Source: a bacterium (GTDB lineage Bacteria > Patescibacteriota > Gracilibacteria > JAHISY01). Taken from it: 32,486 nucleotides of DNA. The notes beneath the pieces were generated by a model, which did not search any database, had not been told where the DNA came from, and was given only the letters and a program-made list of their open reading frames with translations. The translations under genes and the position numbers were made by a program. Shown here one piece after another: positions 14,810 to 22,940 of the stretch. The stretch covers positions 1-32,486 of the forward strand of contig JAJYAT010000009.1 in the NCBI GenBank assembly GCA_021779375.1, given 5' to 3'. Positions within the stretch are counted from its first letter, which is position 1, and the number at the start of each line of letters is the position of its first letter.

Positions 14810-15356
14810 TTTCGTCTGTTTTTAAAGTCGCCGGCGCGAGATTCGGTGCGATTTCCTTGTCGGCAATTTTTTTCTCCCGCACTTGGACGACAGCATCGCG
14901 GACAGTGATTTCATTGGATTTGATACGAACGATTTGCGAAGAATTGATCAGCTTTTGCGCCGTCGGAATCCCGAGAATTCTTTTCGCGACATCAATCTTG
15001 GTCAGCACCCAGCCATTCGTCTCGAAACGAAAGTCGATAACCTCACCGAGAAATTGACGCGAAACTGTAAAAACGCGATTACTGAAAATCGGCGCGTTCA
15101 TCTTGATTACTTCGGCGATACGAATAATTTCATCAGGAGTCGCGAGCGCTTCGGGATTTTCGACCCAGACTGCGTCAGCCGAAACACGCACGACGTCGAC
15201 TGTCGGCAACAGCAATTTGTGATCCTTCCTCGTGAAAAACGCGACAATCTCACCGTTCAACGGATTGACGATCAGCTGCTCGACACGACCGAGCAGACCG
15301 TGCGACAACTTCTCACGAATCGGTAAACCGAGAATTTCTCGAAAACTTTTTTGCAT
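14799..15356 (-). CDS. Double PRC-barrel protein
   Basis: A 185-residue soluble protein with two PRC-barrel-like beta domains, at about 3-75 (REILGLPIREKLSHGLLGRVEQLIV at its start) and about 90-160 (SRQFLGEVIDFRFETNGWVL). A variable charged tail follows. PRC-barrels occur in RimM, photosynthetic reaction-centre H subunits and small RNA- or membrane-associated proteins; a more exact role cannot be read. It precedes and overlaps murB, so the two are probably co-expressed. The start is ATG at 15356, with CGCTAAAAT 9 nt upstream. Confidence 0.78.
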   Translation of the reverse strand: MQKSFREILGLPIREKLSHGLLGRVEQLIVNPLNGEIVAFFTRKDHKLLLPTVDVVRVSADAVWVENPEALATPDEIIRIAEVIKMNAPIFSNRVFTVSRQFLGEVIDFRFETNGWVLTKIDVAKRILGIPTAQKLINSSQIVRIKSNEITVRDAVVQVREKKIADKEIAPNLAPATLKTDESGN

Positions 15357-15365
15357 CGGATAGCT

Positions 15366-15371
15366 ATTTTA
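15366..15371 (-). promoter_or_regulatory. -10 element of the PRC-barrel/murB pair
   Basis: On the minus strand CGCTAAAAT ends 9 nt before the ATG. It follows the same leaderless pattern as other genes here. Confidence 0.55.
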
Positions 15372-15418
15372 GCGCGAAGATAAAAGATAAAACCAGACCA
15401 TTAGTGTCTTTGACTTTT

Positions 15419-15430
15419 CATAATATTATG
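15419..15430. promoter_or_regulatory. 12-bp perfect palindrome upstream of Fic-like gene
   Basis: CATAATATTATG lies 44 nt before the Fic-like start, just after TTGACT (15410-15415). It could be an operator, or simply AT-rich chance symmetry. No clean -10 with proper spacing to TTGACT is seen. Confidence 0.25.
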
Positions 15431-15474
15431 TGAAAATACAATCTTAACCATATTTAACTCATCCAGTATTAACA

Positions 15475-16182
15475 ATGACCACCGAACAACTTTGTGCGGC
15501 GACCCTACAAAAAGACTGGCTAAAAAATGACCCCAGATATGTTTTTCCCAAAGATGAAATAGAAAGAAATCACGAAAAAGTAAGCATCGTTATAGAAGAA
15601 TCAGATATAATAAAAAAATTAGCTGAAGAAAAAAGAATATCTATCGGCAATTTACTTACATTCGATCCACACAACTATCTTGAAGCACTCGACTTCTTTA
15701 GTAACATTCTGCGAAAAAAGGATTTTTCAGAAGGTAGAGACTTAGAACATTGTTTTGTAAGGTTTCTAAATATAGCTACCCGATCAGAAAACGAAAATAA
15801 CGACGACTACTATCAACCAAAAATAGGAAGGGGGGGCAACAATGAAATGTCAGGATTGTTTAATAAAATCGTAGAGAGCGGAAAACAAGAACCATTTGAA
15901 CCTCTCTTGCGATTTAGCGTAAGAAGCTTTGTCGAGATTATCACAGCGCAACCATGTATTAATGGGAATCATCGAGCTGCCGATTTTATTTTGAATCTTA
16001 TTTTAATGAAGAATGGTCTACCTTTTTTTGCGCTCACCGAAAACAATGTTGAAGAATATTACTCACTCTTTAATACTAGAGACCTGCAAGCAGGAAGAAT
16101 TAAAACAGGAAAAATGATCGAATTTATGGCAAAAGAGACATTAACCAACATTGATCATTTTGGGTCTTTAGAAAATTGCTAG
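15475..16182 (+). CDS. Degenerate Fic/Doc-like protein
   Basis: A 235-residue soluble protein. Residues 159-170 read QPCINGNHRAAD, followed by a hydrophobic helix FILNLILMKNGLPFF. This is the layout of the Fic motif HPFxxGNGRxxR and the helix after it, but the catalytic His is Gln, the Phe is Cys and the second Gly is His. Fic enzymes transfer AMP or another phosphate-bearing group to a target and need that His, so AMP transfer by the usual mechanism is doubtful. No inhibitory (S/T)xxxE(G/N) helix is evident and no antitoxin gene is adjacent. Arginine is mostly AGA and the gene is much AT-richer than its neighbours, which suggests transfer. The priA promoter lies in its last codons. Confidence 0.7.
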   Translation: MTTEQLCAATLQKDWLKNDPRYVFPKDEIERNHEKVSIVIEESDIIKKLAEEKRISIGNLLTFDPHNYLEALDFFSNILRKKDFSEGRDLEHCFVRFLNIATRSENENNDDYYQPKIGRGGNNEMSGLFNKIVESGKQEPFEPLLRFSVRSFVEIITAQPCINGNHRAADFILNLILMKNGLPFFALTENNVEEYYSLFNTRDLQAGRIKTGKMIEFMAKETLTNIDHFGSLENC

Positions 16183-16185
16183 AAT
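16177..16185 (+). promoter_or_regulatory. Extended -10 element of priA
   Basis: TGCTAGAAT ends 6 nt before the GTG start of priA, overlapping the stop of the Fic-like gene. Confidence 0.55.
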
Positions 16186-16191
16186 TCCTCG

Positions 16192-18117
16192 GTGATTTTC
16201 GCCGAAGTTGTCTTCCCGAATTCCCCGACTGCTTTCACTTTCGCGAGTGAAATCGAGAATCTCGAAGTCGGTGATCTCGTCGCCGCGCCGCTGCGCGCGC
16301 AGATTTTGAACGGCGTAGTCGTCTCAATTTCAAAGACCAAGCCAGATTTTGCGACGAAAAAAATCGTGGCGCTTGTTCGCAAAAACATTTTATCAAGCGA
16401 GCAAGTCGCGCTGGCGAAATTCATCCGTGAATATTACGCCGCGAATTTTGGCAAAGTCCTAAAATTATTTTTGCCAAATCGCATTTGGGCGAATGAGCCG
16501 GCGAAGCGCAAGGCGAAACTGACGGAAATTCAGGCGAGCGAGCAACCGAAGAAAAAACTGACCGCAGCGCAGAAAAAAGTTTTTGAGACAATTCAAAAAT
16601 CCGAAAAACCAACTCTTTTGAAAGGAATAACTGGCAGCGGAAAAACGGAAATTTATTTGCGCGTGATTCTGGATGTCTTGAAAAAAGGTCAATCAGCAAT
16701 CTTGCTCGTCCCTGAAATCGCGCTGACACCGCAGCTCGTCGGTTATTTCGCGGCGAGCATTCCAAAAAATGAAATCGCTGTTTTGCATTCGAATTTGTCG
16801 GAAGGCGAAAAATTAAATTCCTGGGAGCGGATTTTCGCGGGCGAAGTAAAACTCGTCATCGGCTCGCGCTCGGCGCTCTTCGCGCCAGTCCGAAATCTCG
16901 GTGTCATCGTCCTCGACGAGGAACACGAGTGGAGTTACAAAAATGACCAAAATCCGCGCTACCACGCCCGCGCCGCCGCCATGGAATTTGCGAAATTGAG
17001 CGGCGCGAAATTGATTCTCGGCAGCGCGACGCCGAGTCTCGAAAGTTATTTCGCGGCGAAGTCCGGTCGGCTGGAATTGCTCGAATTGCCCGACCGCATT
17101 GGCGACTCACAATTGCCGGAAGTCGAAATCGTCGATTTGCGCAACGAAATGAAGCGCGGCAATTACTCGCCTTTTTCGGAAGTTTTGGTTGCGAAAATTC
17201 GCGAGCGCCTGGTGCGTAAGGAACAGATTATTTTGTTGATCAATAAGCGCGGCTTCGCTAGCTCAATCGTCTGCCGTGATTGCGGCTTCACGCTCGAATG
17301 CGAAAACTGCAGCCTGCCGCTGACTTTTCATTCGAAAATCAATCGCTGTCTTTGCCACGGCTGCGGCGCGTGGAAAACTCCCCCGACAAAGTGTCCGGGC
17401 TGCGGCTCTGTCGCGATTCGCTTCCTCGGCAGCGGCACGCAAAAAATCGAAAGTGAATTACCGCAGCTTTTCCCCGAGGCGCGGATCCTGCGCGCCGACC
17501 ACGACACGACGACACTGCGCGGCAGCCACCAGAAAATTTACGAAGCCTTTCGTGACCACAAAGCCGACATTTTGCTCGGTACGCAGATCGTCGCGAAAGG
17601 TCTGGATTTGCCGAATGTTTCCTTGGTCGGCGTCCTGCTCGCAGACATCGGACTGCATCTCCCCGACTTTCGCGCTGCGGAAAAAACTTTCGCGCTGCTG
17701 ACTCAGGTCGCCGGTCGCGCTGGTCGCGGCGACAAACTCGGCGAAGTCGTGATTCAAACTTATTCGCCGGAAAATCCTGCCATCATCGCCGCCCGCACAC
17801 ACGACTTCGAGAAATTTTTTGCGAGTGAAGTCGCCGACCGCAAAAGCAATTTCTGGCCGCCCTTTTCCAAAGTCGTGAAATTTATTTTCGTCGACCCGAG
17901 CGAATCGGTCGCGCGCAAATCCGCCGAAAAATTCGCGGCGGAATTAAAAAATCTCGGTGAGAAAAATGTCTGGCTCGCGCCCGCGCTAATCGCACGCCTG
18001 CACAACAAATTTCACTTCCACGTAATTTGGCGTGGTGGCGATCCGCGCAAACTCTTGGCGCGAATCGCGATTCCTGAAACATGCCGCGTCGATGTCGATC
18101 CAGCGAATTTAGGCTAA
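16192..18117 (+). CDS. priA: Primosomal replication restart helicase PriA
   Basis: Reloads the replisome at repaired forks as a 3'-5' helicase. The N-terminal DNA-binding region (1-110) precedes Walker A GITGSGKT (145-152) and motif II DEEH (242-245) with the PriA-specific DQNPRYHARAAA. Zinc-binding cysteine pairs lie at about 361-403 (CRDCGFTLECENC, CHGCGAW, CPGCGS), then motifs V/VI (GTQIVAKGLDLPNV; QVAGRAGRG). At 641 residues it is short but normal for reduced bacteria. The start is GTG at 16192, directly behind its -10 box. Its stop overlaps tail to tail with the small gene on the other strand. Confidence 0.95.
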   Translation: MIFAEVVFPNSPTAFTFASEIENLEVGDLVAAPLRAQILNGVVVSISKTKPDFATKKIVALVRKNILSSEQVALAKFIREYYAANFGKVLKLFLPNRIWANEPAKRKAKLTEIQASEQPKKKLTAAQKKVFETIQKSEKPTLLKGITGSGKTEIYLRVILDVLKKGQSAILLVPEIALTPQLVGYFAASIPKNEIAVLHSNLSEGEKLNSWERIFAGEVKLVIGSRSALFAPVRNLGVIVLDEEHEWSYKNDQNPRYHARAAAMEFAKLSGAKLILGSATPSLESYFAAKSGRLELLELPDRIGDSQLPEVEIVDLRNEMKRGNYSPFSEVLVAKIRERLVRKEQIILLINKRGFASSIVCRDCGFTLECENCSLPLTFHSKINRCLCHGCGAWKTPPTKCPGCGSVAIRFLGSGTQKIESELPQLFPEARILRADHDTTTLRGSHQKIYEAFRDHKADILLGTQIVAKGLDLPNVSLVGVLLADIGLHLPDFRAAEKTFALLTQVAGRAGRGDKLGEVVIQTYSPENPAIIAARTHDFEKFFASEVADRKSNFWPPFSKVVKFIFVDPSESVARKSAEKFAAELKNLGEKNVWLAPALIARLHNKFHFHVIWRGGDPRKLLARIAIPETCRVDVDPANLG

Positions 18118-18464
18118 AAGATTTTGATGTCACGCCAGTCTATCTTTCTAGCAGGAATCTCAATTTCTTTAACATGATTGACAACACTGACCGTATTCCA
18201 AATCGTAGTGACATTCTTTCGAACAAAATAAATCAATTTACCATTTTTGCTTAAAATTCCCTCCTCCTTGCTGTCGTTTTTAGGCGTGACACTTGCAACT
18301 ACTTCCCTACCTCCCTTGAGGATTGCAACAAGCTTACGAGCAAAATCTCCATCCTCAGATTTCAAAACACAACCCGGTTGAGTTAAAAGTTTGTCGACTA
18401 ATCCTCTCAGCCATTTCAACAAAGAAGAGTTCTTTTCGTGCGAATCGACAATTTCTTTAGTCAT
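18114..18464 (-). CDS. Small orphan protein, AT-rich
   Basis: A 116-residue soluble protein that I do not recognise. It has an N-terminal helix (SSLLKWLRGLVDKLL) and then mostly beta-type segments (REVVASVTP; GKLIYFVRKN; TVSVVNHVKEIEIPARKIDW). It has no signal or membrane segment. Codon use is AT-rich compared with priA and the first part of ileS. The start is ATG at 18464. It is wedged between priA (stops overlap by 4 nt) and the ileS promoter, one of several single small genes placed between housekeeping genes in this window. Confidence 0.6.
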   Translation of the reverse strand: MTKEIVDSHEKNSSLLKWLRGLVDKLLTQPGCVLKSEDGDFARKLVAILKGGREVVASVTPKNDSKEEGILSKNGKLIYFVRKNVTTIWNTVSVVNHVKEIEIPARKIDWRDIKIF

Positions 18465-18534
18465 GATTTATTTAATTAAAATTAAGGTGGCATCTTAACT
18501 AAACTTCGGAAATTCTCAAACTCGCTTTTTGCGC

Positions 18535-18540
18535 TAAAAT
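18535..18540 (+). promoter_or_regulatory. -10 element of ileS
   Basis: GCGCTAAAAT ends 12 nt before the ATG at 18553. A TTG three nt after the box (18544) is in frame but too close, so the ATG is preferred. Confidence 0.5.
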
Positions 18541-18552
18541 CTCTTGCGTTTT

Positions 18553-21500
18553 ATGCCTTTTCCCAAAATAGATCCGAAGCAGTCTTTCCCTAAGATGGAG
18601 GAAGAGATCCTCGCGTTTTGGCAGCGGGAGAAAATTTTTGAAAAGAGTCTGGCGCGGAATCCGGCGACCAAGGAATTCAAATTTTTCGACGGTCCGCCTT
18701 TCGCAACGGGACTGCCGCACTACGGTCACATCTTGCAGGGCGTAATCAAAGACTTGATTCCAAGGTATAAAACGATGCAGGGCTACCATGTTCCGCGCAT
18801 TTGGGGCTGGGATTGCCACGGTTTGCCGGTCGAGAATTTGATCGAAAAAGAACTCGGGCTGAAAAGCAAAAAAGACATCGAGGATTTTGGCGTCGCGAAG
18901 TTCAACGAAAAATGTCGCGAGTCAGTTTTGAAATTCGCGGGCGAATGGGAAAAAACCGTCGCGCGCATGGGCCGTTGGATTGACATGGAGCACGCGTACA
19001 AAACCATGGATCTCGAATTCATGGATTCGGTTTGGTGGGTCTTCGGCGAGCTTTGGAACAAAGGTTTGATTTACGAAGGTCTGAAGCCGATGCAAGTCTG
19101 CCCACGCTGCGCCACGCCGCTGGCGAATTTCGAAGTCGGTTTGAATTACAAAGATGTCACAGATCTCTCGGCAATTGCGAAATTCGAAGTCGAAGGCGAG
19201 CCAAATACTTACCTACTCGCGTGGACGACGACACCGTGGACGCTGCCGGGAAATGTGGCGTTGGCGGTGAATCCGAAAATTGAGTATTTAAAGATAAAAG
19301 TTGATGTTTATAAATACAAAGACGGGAGCAAAACATTCAATGACACTATCATTTGGGACCAGAAAAAAGAAAAAGCTCCCGAGATCCCAATAAAGATTGG
19401 AGAAGAAACTTATATTGCATCTCGAAAATTTTTCGATAATGATTGGGCACAACACGGAAGATTCGAGACTTATTATGGAACTAAAAATTATGCATCCCTC
19501 AATGGAAGTGATTTAATTGGAAAAACCTACAAACCACTCTTCAATTATTTCGCTGACAAAGATAACTATGAAAATGTTCCCGGACTTTATTTCATCACAT
19601 TCAATACGGAAGACGGAGCTGAAATTTTTAAAGACGAAAAATTAAGATCCGCTTGTGGCGAGGCTTTTCGCGAGATTGCCGAAGAAAATAATTACGAAAT
19701 TTACGAGCTGGCGATTATGCCGGATCATGTGCACTTGGTCGTCGAAATCAAAGAAGGCGGCGCGAGTCTGCCGAAAACATTACAGCAGCTAAAGTGGTTT
19801 TCATCTTGGAAGCTCAAAGCTAATCCGTTAACCCACCAGATATCTGGTGGGTTAACTACTGGGATAGACGAAAAAACTGGGAAAGAATTCATCAAGCTTT
19901 GGCGCAAGGGTTACGACAAAAAATTCATCTATTCTGAAGATGAATATTCCAAAGTCTCTGATTATATCCGCCAAAATCCGGAGAAAAAAAATCTCCCGCC
20001 TCAAGAATACACTTGGCTGAAAATTTTTGACGATGCGAATCAACCTATTAAATTTGCCGAACAAAAACCGCAAGGTTTTCGCATCGTCGCCGCTGATTTC
20101 GTCACGACCGAAGAGGGCACGGGCATCGTTCACATCGCGCCCGCTTTCGGCGAGGACGATTACAATCTCGCGAAGAAAGAGCGTTTGCCGATTTTTCAAA
20201 ACGTCTCACTCGACGGCAGATATACCGACGCCGTCACCGACTTCGTCGGAGTCGAGGTCAAGCCGAAAGACGACCCAACCAAAACCGACCGCAAAATTGT
20301 CGAGTTCTTGGGCGAGCAAATTTTCACGACCCAAAACTACAAACACTCTTATCCGTTTTGCTGGCGCTGCGAATCCCCGCTCCTGAATTACGCGACCTCG
20401 AGCTGGTTCGTCGCGGTCGAGAAATTGAAAGCCGATTTAATCAAAAATAATTCCGGCATTAACTGGATTCCCGAACACATCAAAACCGGACGCTTCGGCA
20501 AATGGCTCGAAGGCGCACGCGATTGGGCGATTTCACGGAATCGTTTTTGGGGCGCACCACTGCCGATTTGGCGTTGTGAAAAATGCGGCGAGCTGAAGTG
20601 TCTTGCGTCGCGCGCGGAGCTGGAAAAATTGAGCGGCAAAAAAGTGGACGACCTGCACAAACATTTTGTCGATGCGATTGAGATTCCTTGCGAGAAGTGC
20701 GACGGCAAAATGCAGCGCATTCCGGAAGTCCTCGATTGCTGGTTCGAATCCGGCTCAATGCCTTTCGCGCAATTCGGCGAGAAAGCCGCAGCGCAAATCC
20801 CCGCCGACTTCATCGCCGAAGCGCAGGATCAGACGCGCGGCTGGTTTTATACTCTGCACGTCCTCGCGACTGCGCTCGCAAATAAACCCGCTTACGCGAA
20901 TTGCGTTTGCTCGGGATTAATCTTGGCAGAGGATGGCGCGAAAATGTCGAAGTCGAAACAGAACTTCCCACCGCCGCAGAAAATTTTTGACGAATTTGGC
21001 GCGGACGCGATGCGGCTTTATCTGATGAATTCGCCCGTCACACATGCCGCTGATTTGCGTTTCAGTGAGCGCGGCGTCGAGGAAATCCTGCGCGGAGTTT
21101 TGCTGCCGCTCTGGAACACTTTTTATTTCTTCACGACTTACGCGAATGCCGACGGCTGGGAGCCAACTAAAAACTTGGAACTGAAAACCCAAAACAAATT
21201 GGATGCTTGGATTCTTTCCGAACTAAATATTTTGGTGCGCGAGATGACGGCGAATCTCGAGCAATTCGAAATTCAGAAAGCTGTCGCACCACTCGAAAAA
21301 TTCCTGGACGGTCTGACGAATTGGTACGTTCGCCGCAGCCGCCGCCGTTTCTGGAAATCAGAAAACGATTCGGACAAAGGCGAAGCCTACTCAACCCTGT
21401 TTGAAGTGCTGAAAACTGTCGCGAAATTACTCGCGCCAATCACACCATTCCTCGCAGAAAAAATTTGGCAGAATCTAACCGGCGGCGAATCCGTCCATCT

Positions 21501-22248
21501 CGAATCTTGGCCGGCTTTCGACAAAAATTTGATCGACGAAAATTTGTCTGCGGAAGTCGACACGACTCGCAAAATCATTTCGCTTGGCTTGAAAATTCGC
21601 GCAAGAAACAAGATTGGCGTTAGACAACCACTTGCAAGCATTACAATTGCACTGCCTAAAAATCTAAAAATTAAAGATTCTGCTTCAATAAAAGAAGAAT
21701 TGAATGTTAAAAATGTAAAAATCGCAGAAGACCCCTACGAAATATCTAGACCAACGATAAAACTGGATAGTAAAAAAATAGGACCACGATTAGGTAAAAG
21801 AACTCAGGAAATTATAAATCTAATGAAACAAGGTGAATATGAAATTTTACCTAGCGGCGAAATCAAGGTTAGCGATGAAATAATAAAAAAAGATGAATTT
21901 ATTCTTGGATATGAGAGCAAAAGCACATTTGATTTTCTTGAGGTTGAATCCGATGAAGGCATCGTTGTGGCCATGGAGATGGTAATAACTTCAAAGCTAG
22001 CTCTTGAGGCCAGAGCAAGAGGGATTATAAGAACTATTCAAGACATGAGGAAAGCTGCTGGATATGATGTATCTGACCGAATAGAGCTTCAAATTATCGA
22101 AGCAGATGAAGTAATGGAAGAACATGGCAAGTACATAATGCAAGAAATCCTCGCAGAAAAAGTAATCAACAAGATAGAAAACTATGATTTAATGGGTGGA
22201 TTGGTAAATAGCAAAATAAAATTCGGTATTAAAAAGATTTCAAAGTAA
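18553..22248 (+). CDS. ileS: Isoleucyl-tRNA synthetase with an internal REP-type transposase domain
   Basis: Charges tRNA-Ile. All catalytic parts are intact: HIGH-type HYGH (56-59), the editing-site threonines WTTTPWTLPGN (from Trp224), GTGIVHIAPAFGEDDY (522-537), DWAISRNRFWGAPLP and KMSKS (797-801). At 1231 residues (from ATG 18553) it is about 200 longer than usual. The excess is in the CP1 editing domain. Residues about 342-494 form a complete Y1 (IS200/REP-type) transposase domain between FADKDNYEN and FRIVAADFV, segments that are adjacent in normal enzymes. The tail after about residue 1016 (from 21600) is AT-rich with many AGA codons, unlike the middle; residues about 245-340 share this trend. 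The reading frame is unbroken throughout, so the insert is translated unless removed at the protein level, for which no splicing motifs are seen. Confidence 0.93.
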   Translation: MPFPKIDPKQSFPKMEEEILAFWQREKIFEKSLARNPATKEFKFFDGPPFATGLPHYGHILQGVIKDLIPRYKTMQGYHVPRIWGWDCHGLPVENLIEKELGLKSKKDIEDFGVAKFNEKCRESVLKFAGEWEKTVARMGRWIDMEHAYKTMDLEFMDSVWWVFGELWNKGLIYEGLKPMQVCPRCATPLANFEVGLNYKDVTDLSAIAKFEVEGEPNTYLLAWTTTPWTLPGNVALAVNPKIEYLKIKVDVYKYKDGSKTFNDTIIWDQKKEKAPEIPIKIGEETYIASRKFFDNDWAQHGRFETYYGTKNYASLNGSDLIGKTYKPLFNYFADKDNYENVPGLYFITFNTEDGAEIFKDEKLRSACGEAFREIAEENNYEIYELAIMPDHVHLVVEIKEGGASLPKTLQQLKWFSSWKLKANPLTHQISGGLTTGIDEKTGKEFIKLWRKGYDKKFIYSEDEYSKVSDYIRQNPEKKNLPPQEYTWLKIFDDANQPIKFAEQKPQGFRIVAADFVTTEEGTGIVHIAPAFGEDDYNLAKKERLPIFQNVSLDGRYTDAVTDFVGVEVKPKDDPTKTDRKIVEFLGEQIFTTQNYKHSYPFCWRCESPLLNYATSSWFVAVEKLKADLIKNNSGINWIPEHIKTGRFGKWLEGARDWAISRNRFWGAPLPIWRCEKCGELKCLASRAELEKLSGKKVDDLHKHFVDAIEIPCEKCDGKMQRIPEVLDCWFESGSMPFAQFGEKAAAQIPADFIAEAQDQTRGWFYTLHVLATALANKPAYANCVCSGLILAEDGAKMSKSKQNFPPPQKIFDEFGADAMRLYLMNSPVTHAADLRFSERGVEEILRGVLLPLWNTFYFFTTYANADGWEPTKNLELKTQNKLDAWILSELNILVREMTANLEQFEIQKAVAPLEKFLDGLTNWYVRRSRRRFWKSENDSDKGEAYSTLFEVLKTVAKLLAPITPFLAEKIWQNLTGGESVHLESWPAFDKNLIDENLSAEVDTTRKIISLGLKIRARNKIGVRQPLASITIALPKNLKIKDSASIKEELNVKNVKIAEDPYEISRPTIKLDSKKIGPRLGKRTQEIINLMKQGEYEILPSGEIKVSDEIIKKDEFILGYESKSTFDFLEVESDEGIVVAMEMVITSKLALEARARGIIRTIQDMRKAAGYDVSDRIELQIIEADEVMEEHGKYIMQEILAEKVINKIENYDLMGGLVNSKIKFGIKKISK
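19576..20034 (+). mobile_element. REP-associated tyrosine transposase (Y1, HUH) domain inside ileS
   Basis: It begins GLYFITFNTEDGAEIFKDEK, the usual N-terminal strand and helix of Y1 transposases. The metal-binding HUH motif is in IMPDHVHLVVE (His392, His394 in ileS numbering). After the KWFSSWKLK helix comes KLWRKGYDKKFIYSEDEY, the equivalent of the family's VWQRGYYDHIIR segment. The expected catalytic tyrosine is Tyr471 in YIRQNPEKKNL (family form YI..NPVRAGL). Order and spacing match stand-alone proteins of about 150 residues. REP-associated transposases of this type nick single-stranded REP hairpins. No start codon with a ribosome site precedes the domain, so it is seen only as part of ileS. 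All catalytic residues are kept, so it may be active or only recently inserted. Confidence 0.85.
19827..19856. repeat. Perfect 30-bp palindrome inside the transposase domain, in frame
   Basis: The arms are GTTAACCCACCAGA and its exact complement around the centre TATC/GATATC; all 30 positions are symmetric. It encodes LTHQISGGLT (ileS 426-435), placed between the KWFSSWKLK helix and the KLWRKGY segment where relatives have only a short link. It matches the recG palindrome in length, ends and phase. Confidence 0.88.
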
Positions 22249-22254
22249 AAAATT

Positions 22255-22263
22255 TGCTAAAAT
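22255..22263 (+). promoter_or_regulatory. Extended -10 element after ileS
   Basis: TGCTAAAAT, 7 nt after the ileS stop, ends 20 nt before the ATG of the holin-4-type gene. It probably drives this gene, secG and perhaps the peptide-binding protein gene. Confidence 0.5.
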
Positions 22264-22283
22264 CAGCCCATTAAAAATTAACC

Positions 22284-22697
22284 ATGCTCAGCCGAATCGT
22301 CCTCTCGATCATCGCGAATTCAGCCGGACTGTATGTCGTCGACTACTTCCTCAGCAACCTGTGTTTCGTGGAGCGCGCTGCTGTGGCTTGTCCGGTCAAG
22401 CCGGAATTTAATTTGCTCGCTTTCGCGATTGCCGCCGTGACGCTCGGACTTTTGAATGTTTCCATCAAGCCCTTTCTGAAAATCATCTCCCTGCCAATCA
22501 CCTTCCTGACTGCCGGACTTTTCATGTTCGTCGTGAATGGCATCGTCTTCGGACTGCTCGTCTGGATTCTGAATACGCTCGACCTCAGCTCGCTCAAAGT
22601 TCTGATCGAAGGACAAAACGTCTTCTTGACTTATCTTTACGCCGCGATTATCCTCGGACTCTTCAATATTCTCACGCACTGGCTCGTGCGCAAATAA
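22284..22697 (+). CDS. Phage holin-4 family (YvlD-like) membrane protein
   Basis: A 137-residue integral membrane protein with about four helices. The family hallmark is the segment LLAFAIAAVTLGLLNVSIKPFLKIISLPITFLTAGLF, in which a helix, N..IKP and LPIT are conserved; it begins near residue 48. The last helix follows a loop with VLIEGQNVFLTYLY. Despite the family name it is a chromosomal protein of unknown role in most bacteria, not proof of a prophage. It sits 9 nt before secG and probably shares its transcript. Confidence 0.85.
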   Translation: MLSRIVLSIIANSAGLYVVDYFLSNLCFVERAAVACPVKPEFNLLAFAIAAVTLGLLNVSIKPFLKIISLPITFLTAGLFMFVVNGIVFGLLVWILNTLDLSSLKVLIEGQNVFLTYLYAAIILGLFNILTHWLVRK

Positions 22698-22706
22698 TTT
22701 TTTTAA

Positions 22707-22922
22707 ATGCAAAACATCCTTCTTTACGTTCAAATCGGCTCCGCCATTCTGCTCATCCTGACCATTTTGTCACAGAGCAAATCAGCCGGTCTCTCGGCGA
22801 CTTTCGGCGGAGGCGGCGGTGCATTTACGAGCAAACGCGGCGTCGACCGCATCCTCGAAAATGCGACGATTGTTTTCGCAATCGTTTTTTTCGGCGCGGC
22901 ACTCGCGTATATTTTCATTTAA
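22707..22922 (+). CDS. secG: Preprotein translocase subunit SecG
   Basis: The small two-helix subunit of the SecYEG channel. It is 71 residues long, with helices at about 5-24 and 50-70. The conserved cytoplasmic loop reads SQSKSAGLSATFGGGG followed by a short basic segment (TSKRGVDRILENAT), as in other SecG proteins. It follows the holin-4-type gene by 9 nt and precedes the peptide-binding protein by 18 nt. No Shine-Dalgarno is seen. Confidence 0.92.
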   Translation: MQNILLYVQIGSAILLILTILSQSKSAGLSATFGGGGGAFTSKRGVDRILENATIVFAIVFFGAALAYIFI

Positions 22923-22940
22923 AAACTGAAAATCTTAGGT

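Noticed and set aside
19576-20034. Intein in ileS
   Set aside because: The insert has no splicing motifs (no Cys/Ser at the first position, no His-Asn before a Cys/Ser/Thr at the end). Its motifs are those of a Y1 transposase.
22284-22697. Prophage remnant, because of the holin-4 family name
   Set aside because: The family is mostly chromosomal, the gene is tied to secG and no other phage genes are present.
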